Shown here piece after piece: positions 58,813 to 64,000 of a stretch of 64,000 bases of DNA. A program made the position numbers and the translations under genes. The number at the start of each line of letters is the position of its first letter. The first letter of the stretch is position 1. The DNA comes from Cercis canadensis. Its lineage: Eukaryota; Streptophyta; Magnoliopsida; Fabales; Fabaceae. The notes under the pieces were generated by a model. It was not told the origin of the DNA, searched no databases, and worked only from the letters and a program-made list of their open reading frames with translations. The stretch lies in contig QAOA01001300.1 of assembly GCA_003255065.1 (NCBI GenBank), positions 1,750,993 through 1,814,992 of the forward strand, given 5' to 3'.

Positions 58813-61796
58813 AGGTTGACTTAGTCTATGTGTATTTCCTTTTCTCTGTTTCTATGTGTCTGTTTTTTTATGTTTATTCTGTGTTTCTCTGTTGATGTTT
58901 CTGTCAAAGTGCAGCTAGGATCACAAGGTGTAATGTTGAAGTTTATTTTCTAGTTGCCAATGTGTTGTAAGTTAAGGCATATCCATTTATGAATAGTTTG
59001 AAACTTGCTGTTTTTGTTTTTGTGTCTGCTGAAAGAATTGAAATAGACAACCATAGTTTGTTAGTTTGAATAAAAGCAACCTTAATCACGTGCTAGTTTC
59101 TTCAAACTTCAAGCTCTTCAGGTCTCTTTCTGCTGAAAGATACATTCGTGCTGCTCTGAGTAACCATCTTATACTGAAACTCTGTTTGTTGTTCATTTTC
59201 TTTGTATAATTGTACTTAAGTAGCTTCAGCAGTATCATTTATGTAATATTCCCTTACAACATACCCTCCTTAAATATGGTCTAATTATAAATTTGTTTTA
59301 ACCATCATATTCATGTGATTGCGCTGTAGTTAATTATAAGTTATAACAAAGAGACAATTTCACCAATGAAACTCAAAATCAATGTTTATCAGCTTTACCA
59401 ATACTTAAGAATACTAGGGTGATGATTTTAGCAACTCAAAATACTCAACAACATGTAAAACAATCCATTGAACTATTTATATATAAGAAAATCAGCGTGA
59501 GGAAATCCTAATCTACGAATATATATATTCACCTGCATACTATACATGAAAAACTGGGGGGAAAAAAAATTACTAAGGTTGCATAATCTGTTTTCCCCAC
59601 TAACTTCTCTCAAGAAATTCTACTCGTTGAACCTTACTTTCTCCATAAATTTGCATCCAAAGATGGAGTGTTGTAAAGTGGAAGCATCGTGCATGAATTG
59701 GTATTTGCTTGACTCTACCATTAATTCCATCATAAATTTATTTTCTAATCCTTCCGCTTTACAAACCACAGCCTCGATACACAATTGAAAAACCTTCCCC
59801 ACTTTCAAGGAAGAGCTTAGCATATGAATTTTGAAGATGATACATGCCACCTTTCTAATAGCTTGTAACTGATGAATTCCACAGTCAAGTATAAGACAAG
59901 ATGATATTCATCACCAAGTATCAGACTAACTTTTGGTAGGAATTCCACTTTGGTTTTATGATCAAGCGCATTGCTTTGAAGTTACCTCTTTCTTGTGGTT
60001 GTTGTATTGCCCCAATCAACACCATGCTTGATCGACCTACAATTGTCATCTTCCTTAATCGGCTAGTAGTTGTGAACTGGAATCAAGCCCCTTGTGAGAA
60101 AGTCGTAGAAATGGGACTTTACTAGCAAGTAGCAATGTGACAGAATCAAAGGCCAGAATACAATTTTCCCTGACAAACCAAGCAAACCTTTAATGTAGAA
60201 AGGAATGGATGCATCATAGTAGAAAACTATGCTTCGAACCACTAGCCTCTTATAAATTATTTTAACTCTACCACTAGATCACACCTAGTGTCTTAAAAAT
60301 TATTCATTGATGCCTTGAAAAGAATGAAACCCACCACCCATTCAAGAATTGCTAGTAATGCAAAGTAAATAACGGAAAAAAGAAGAAACAATAATCCTAC
60401 TCATACACATTCATGTTATGAATCTTTTTACCTTTGAGTGCATTGCATGGCTTGCCAAGTCTGACTTCTTGTACCCTTCCTATCATTCCCGTCCCCATTC
60501 TGCAATTAAAATTGTATGCGTTTAAATGGTTACTATAATTTTCTACATTGTGGCATTTTAGTCGTGCTATTCGTTACAAAAGGAGATAGTGAACCTTACT
60601 TTTTCAACAAAGCTTCACTTCCTCTAATGCAGGGGGAAATAGAAACTATGAGAAAAGAAGGCTACCTAACGGACACTTAGTATATATCTGCTCTTTCTCC
60701 AAGCAACTATTGAGATTCATTGCATTTCATGAGGTCTTGGCTAACTCTACTCCCAGCAACAGATGGATTACCTGCCCAGTAAGCATGAGGCTTTCTATTG
60801 ATCCATGTTGTCCTCTTGTCTTGTTCTCTTCTTTCAATTGTCCCAACAGGATTTCCCATGGCTTTATGTTAAGCTCAGTCCTCTTGTCATGTCTAACTTT
60901 TGGAACATTTCTTGTTTTCGTAATGTTTAACATAGTCTTATTAGTACAATTTTCAACCTTTGCAAAGGAAACTTTCTTATCTAATTCATCAAATCGAAAC
61001 CAAAGACAGAAAAAAAAAAAGGAAAAAAACGAATCCAATTATAATTACTAATTATGGCCAAAAAAAAAAAACTATATTTACTAATCAAGCACCTTTTCCC
61101 ACTACACAAACTGGCACATAATGCAATGTTCCCACTATTACTGCACTTTTTCTAGCAATCTATTCGCTTATTATTTTAGTACCTAAAAGAAAGATTGTAA
61201 TTTGGTGAGAGATAGGCAACTCTATTCTACTTCAGTGCCAGTGGCACCATCTTTTAGATTAGTTAAAGACCGAAATTTCCCCTTAGAGAAAGACTAGTCA
61301 TTACGGCTTCACTTAGTAGAGTGGTCATCAAGTGTTTCTTACATTCACCACTGAAAACCAAACATTGCCCCTTAAAGAAAGACTAGAGAAAAATTGAAAT
61401 TGGCCCAACGAAACACAAACAATAGGCACGTGAATCGGCAACTTTGTAGAATGGTTACTGTGGGTTTTTTAATGGTTATTGTAAGCTTTTTGAGTTAACA
61501 AGTAGCATTTTTAATTTTGGCTGACCCATTTAAAATTTAGTTTAAGCTTGTATAAAATCATCTTATGACCTTAATTATTTTTAGAATGACCCAACTATTA
61601 AACGAGCCAGCCCAGTTTTTATGTTTGTCTTGTTTTATATTTTTTAATTTTTCTTCTCTACTATTTTTTCTATTTAAAATTAATATTTAATTAAAAATAC
61701 TAAATTAGTAATCAACTGTGCTCAACATATCAAAATTAGACATATTTTTATGCATACATTTAATTTAGTATGAGGGTCTATACCCATGTGATAAAT
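58813..61796. other. Intergenic: duplicated RLP flank and unassigned sequence
   Basis: 58813-59600 aligns with the flank of the first RLP copy. Beyond that, a minus-strand exon-like segment (60500-60432, acceptor TAATTGCAG, donor GTAAAAAG) and ORFs at 59620-59850 and 60727-61038 were examined, but none shows a known domain. Confidence 0.4.
60232..60300 (-). mobile_element. tRNA/SINE-like fragment
   Basis: On the minus strand GATCTAGTGGTAGAGTT (box A-like) is followed about 30 bp later by GTGGTTCGAAGC (box B-like). The intervening sequence does not fold as a standard tRNA by eye, so a SINE or tRNA-derived relic is more likely than a tRNA gene. Confidence 0.4.
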
Positions 61797-62012
61797 TAGG
61801 AGATTTTTTAGATATTTTTGACATTTATGTAGTATGTTATACTATGTGAGAATAACTAATGTGTGAATGACATGTGTACAAGTTAACTATTTTTAAGTTT
61901 GTTTGAGAAAATAAGATAAATTATATTTATATCCAATAAAATATAAAAATTATGTATATTTGTCACGTCAATGTAGTATAACATATTCATGTGATATTAT
62001 AAAATCCTAGAT
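61797..62012. mobile_element. Dispersed MITE family A, copy 3
   Basis: It aligns end to end with the copies near 29503 and 30268: AGATTTTTTAGATATTTTTG at left, TTTTTAAGTTTGTTTGAGAA in the centre, and GTCACGTCAATGTAGTATAA then ATTATAAAATCCTAG at right. It is the least diverged pair partner of copy 1. Confidence 0.65.
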
Positions 62013-64000
62013 AAAATTATTATATGAATTGACTTTGTCAACTCAGTATGTAAACTCAAGTCTACAAACTTCCATAAATCTCTGTACCTAGTGTTACAAT
62101 TTTCCAAAATGTGTTGGTATGGGGATAAAAATCTGCCCAAACTTTCTGTCCTTTAACTTTAAATGCCCTTGAAATGTCCTTTAGACTCGCTAGTTAATAT
62201 TTAGAGTATGATACAATCAGTCTAACTAATTTGAACGTATTTAGATTTGCTGTATATAAGTTCAGTTAAAATCATTAAATATACTAAAATCTGGTAACAA
62301 GTCTGTCAAAAAAAAGTCTGGCTACTCAGCATTTTCTCTAATTTTTGGATTATTCAGCAATCTTTTGAAATATAGATGCATGTTAGTTAGATCAAAACAG
62401 CTGATGATTTTTTTTTATTATGAACTCAAGTTGAAACAAAATTGATTACTTTCTACCTTTTTTCAATATGATTCTCCATTCATGTTTCTGTCTTTTTACT
62501 ATACACTTTTATGCGAACATGGGAGAGGACTATGAGGGTCTATAGCATATGAATTGAAAATAAGCAGAAAAAATCCAAACAAGTAAGACCTGCCCTTATC
62601 GGAAGTCCAAGTCTATAGACTTCCATAAGTCTCTTTCTTTGCTGATTACATTTTTCCAAAAAATGTCTGTATGACTGCATCTATGTTACAATTTTCCATA
62701 GCATATCTCATTATGTGGTTGGAAATCTGCCCCTACTGTATATGTCCTTCAATTTTAAAAGTTGTTGAAGTCCTTGTCATTCACTAGTTTGTTAGATAGA
62801 GAAATCTGCATATAAGCATTTATCCAAATGAGGCCATAGCTTATTAGATAGAGAAATCTCTTGGCTGACTGTGTTAACAAACCAAATTTAACTTTAGTCA
62901 AATTTTTAATGTAATATATTCATCTAATATTAAGAAAAATAAACAAATAAATCATATTCCTGATCAATTTGTGTGCACACTAAAAAATAATTACATATCA
63001 TGAAATACAGTACGCTACATAATCAATTTCTGTGGCTTGTATTTATTATGATTTTAGTCTACAATGAACAATAGTCAACAATATTTGACTATTTACAGCA
63101 AATGGTAGAGTATATATGCTTGACATTGATTCCATGCAGTTTCTTGGAAATTCAAGAATCTTAACATTGATTCGTTGTAGTTTCTTGAAAATTCAAGATG
63201 GTCCTCACAATGTGACCTCTTAACGAGGACGTTCATGCACAGTAAAAGTCATCTATTTCATGTGTTTCTGCAATTATTATTATTTTTTGGTTTATTAAAG
63301 ACTACAAAATAAAAATAATTTATCCTCTCTTACAATCTTAATTTTATAGGTTCCACTAAGTTTTAAACACGAGATTTTTATAATAGAATAAGCAGTGCTA
63401 AACCAAAAAAGTGTTTCTTCAAAACCACAATGATGTTATTTAATATTAATGAAATTATCCTGTCTTTGAAAAAAAAATGTTTATATATCAAGGATGCTCT
63501 CTCTTTATAATTTTCCCAGTGCAATATAGACATTAGAATAGTTAAATACAAAATGGAGATTAGTCAACATTTCAACTCTAAAATCAACCTCAATTTGGCA
63601 ATATTTGTCAAAATAAAATCTAATTAAATGACATTACTCTCTGAAATAACTCCACCATATACAGTAATTGGAAAAGTCGGACCATGCCTCTTTTTGTTAC
63701 TGGTGGAAAAGTGTATGATTGGCTGAGAAACTTCAAGAGTAGAATATAGCTTTTTCCATTAATTATAAATGCTACCAATAAATCAATACCACTTTTAGCA
63801 CTTAAAAATTGGAACTTGAAATTGTCCCAGAAAACCCTATACCAAATAGACTGAATAAAAGTTATTTTTATTATACTTTTGAATTGTTTAAATTTATTCT
63901 AGAAGAGCTGAAATCTTCTTATTGTCTGGGAAGGAATTGAACCTGAGTTTAATGTGAATTTTTCTCTTTGTTCTTTTGTGTTATAGGATACCATAAAAAA
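62013..64000. other. AT-rich intergenic with a two-copy local repeat
   Basis: AAGTCTACAAACTTCCATAA, TTACAATTTTCCAAAATGTG and AATCTGCCCAAACTTTCTGT (62052-62200) recur in diverged form at 62607-62790, offset about 550 bp. A second small duplication (GTTTCTTGGAAATTCAAGA) lies at 63138-63200. No gene is recognised to the right edge. Confidence 0.45.

Noticed and set aside
60232..60300. Possible tRNA gene on the minus strand
   Set aside because: Box A and B words are present, but no cloverleaf with a paired acceptor stem could be drawn by eye; SINE-like relic preferred.
60710..61051. Overlapping 103- and 113-codon ORFs on opposite strands
   Set aside because: No recognised domain, no convincing splice partners, and AT-rich low-complexity ends.

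Overview
This is nuclear DNA of a flowering plant, almost certainly a eudicot. Genes have GT-AG introns, AT-rich intergenic DNA and plant-only protein families: fasciclin-like arabinogalactan proteins, SCPL acyltransferase-type carboxypeptidase, PMEI and LRR-RLP. Plant transposons are everywhere (Tat/Ogre-like LTRs, CACTA, MULE-like and hAT-like foldback elements, SINEs). I do not name a species. No genuinely unknown protein system was found; the novelty lies in gene duplication, decay and nested transposons.

Layout. 1-5196: 3' twelve exons of a serine carboxypeptidase-like (SCPL) gene, + strand, first exon(s) left of the window. 5630-6130: degenerate minisatellite. 6152 to about 9222: Tat/Ogre-like LTR in minus orientation carrying a 435-bp foldback element. 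10250-20700: three tandem fasciclin-like arabinogalactan protein (FLA) genes with near-identical core promoters; a broken SCPL copy lies between the first and second. 21812-21962: a SINE. 22613-26394: complete nine-exon polygalacturonase on the minus strand, with a 24-nt microexon. 26.5-30.7 kb: intergenic repeats, including a large inverted repeat. 30803-31222: intronless ribosomal protein eS17, followed by a decayed tandem array derived from its 3' region. 35652-36254: PMEI/invertase-inhibitor-like gene. 37207-37758: near-perfect palindromic MITE. 38495-40442: ribosomal protein uS10 (RPS20), minus strand, four exons including a 5' UTR exon. 41.1-45.1 kb: hAT-like element, then a long-TIR element with a nested CACTA. 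46072-47285: LINE ORF1 relic fused to a CYP76-like P450 pseudogene (47286-49095). 49234-53290: solo LTR with perfect 5-bp target duplication, itself holding a second solo LTR. 53592-56872: LRR receptor-like pseudogene. 57808-57930: orphan SWIB exon. 58570-58812: second copy of the RLP C-terminus. 58.8-64 kb: no supported gene.

Intact genes fall into housekeeping translation (eS17, uS10, both with telo-box-like upstream motifs) and cell wall (three FLAs, polygalacturonase, PMEI-like). The FLAs share an ACCTACT motif matching the secondary-wall MYB element about 25 bp before TATA, which suggests xylem/fibre co-expression. Grouping of the wall genes may be chance. The SCPL, P450 and RLP families show the birth-and-death pattern usual for specialised metabolism and defence genes.
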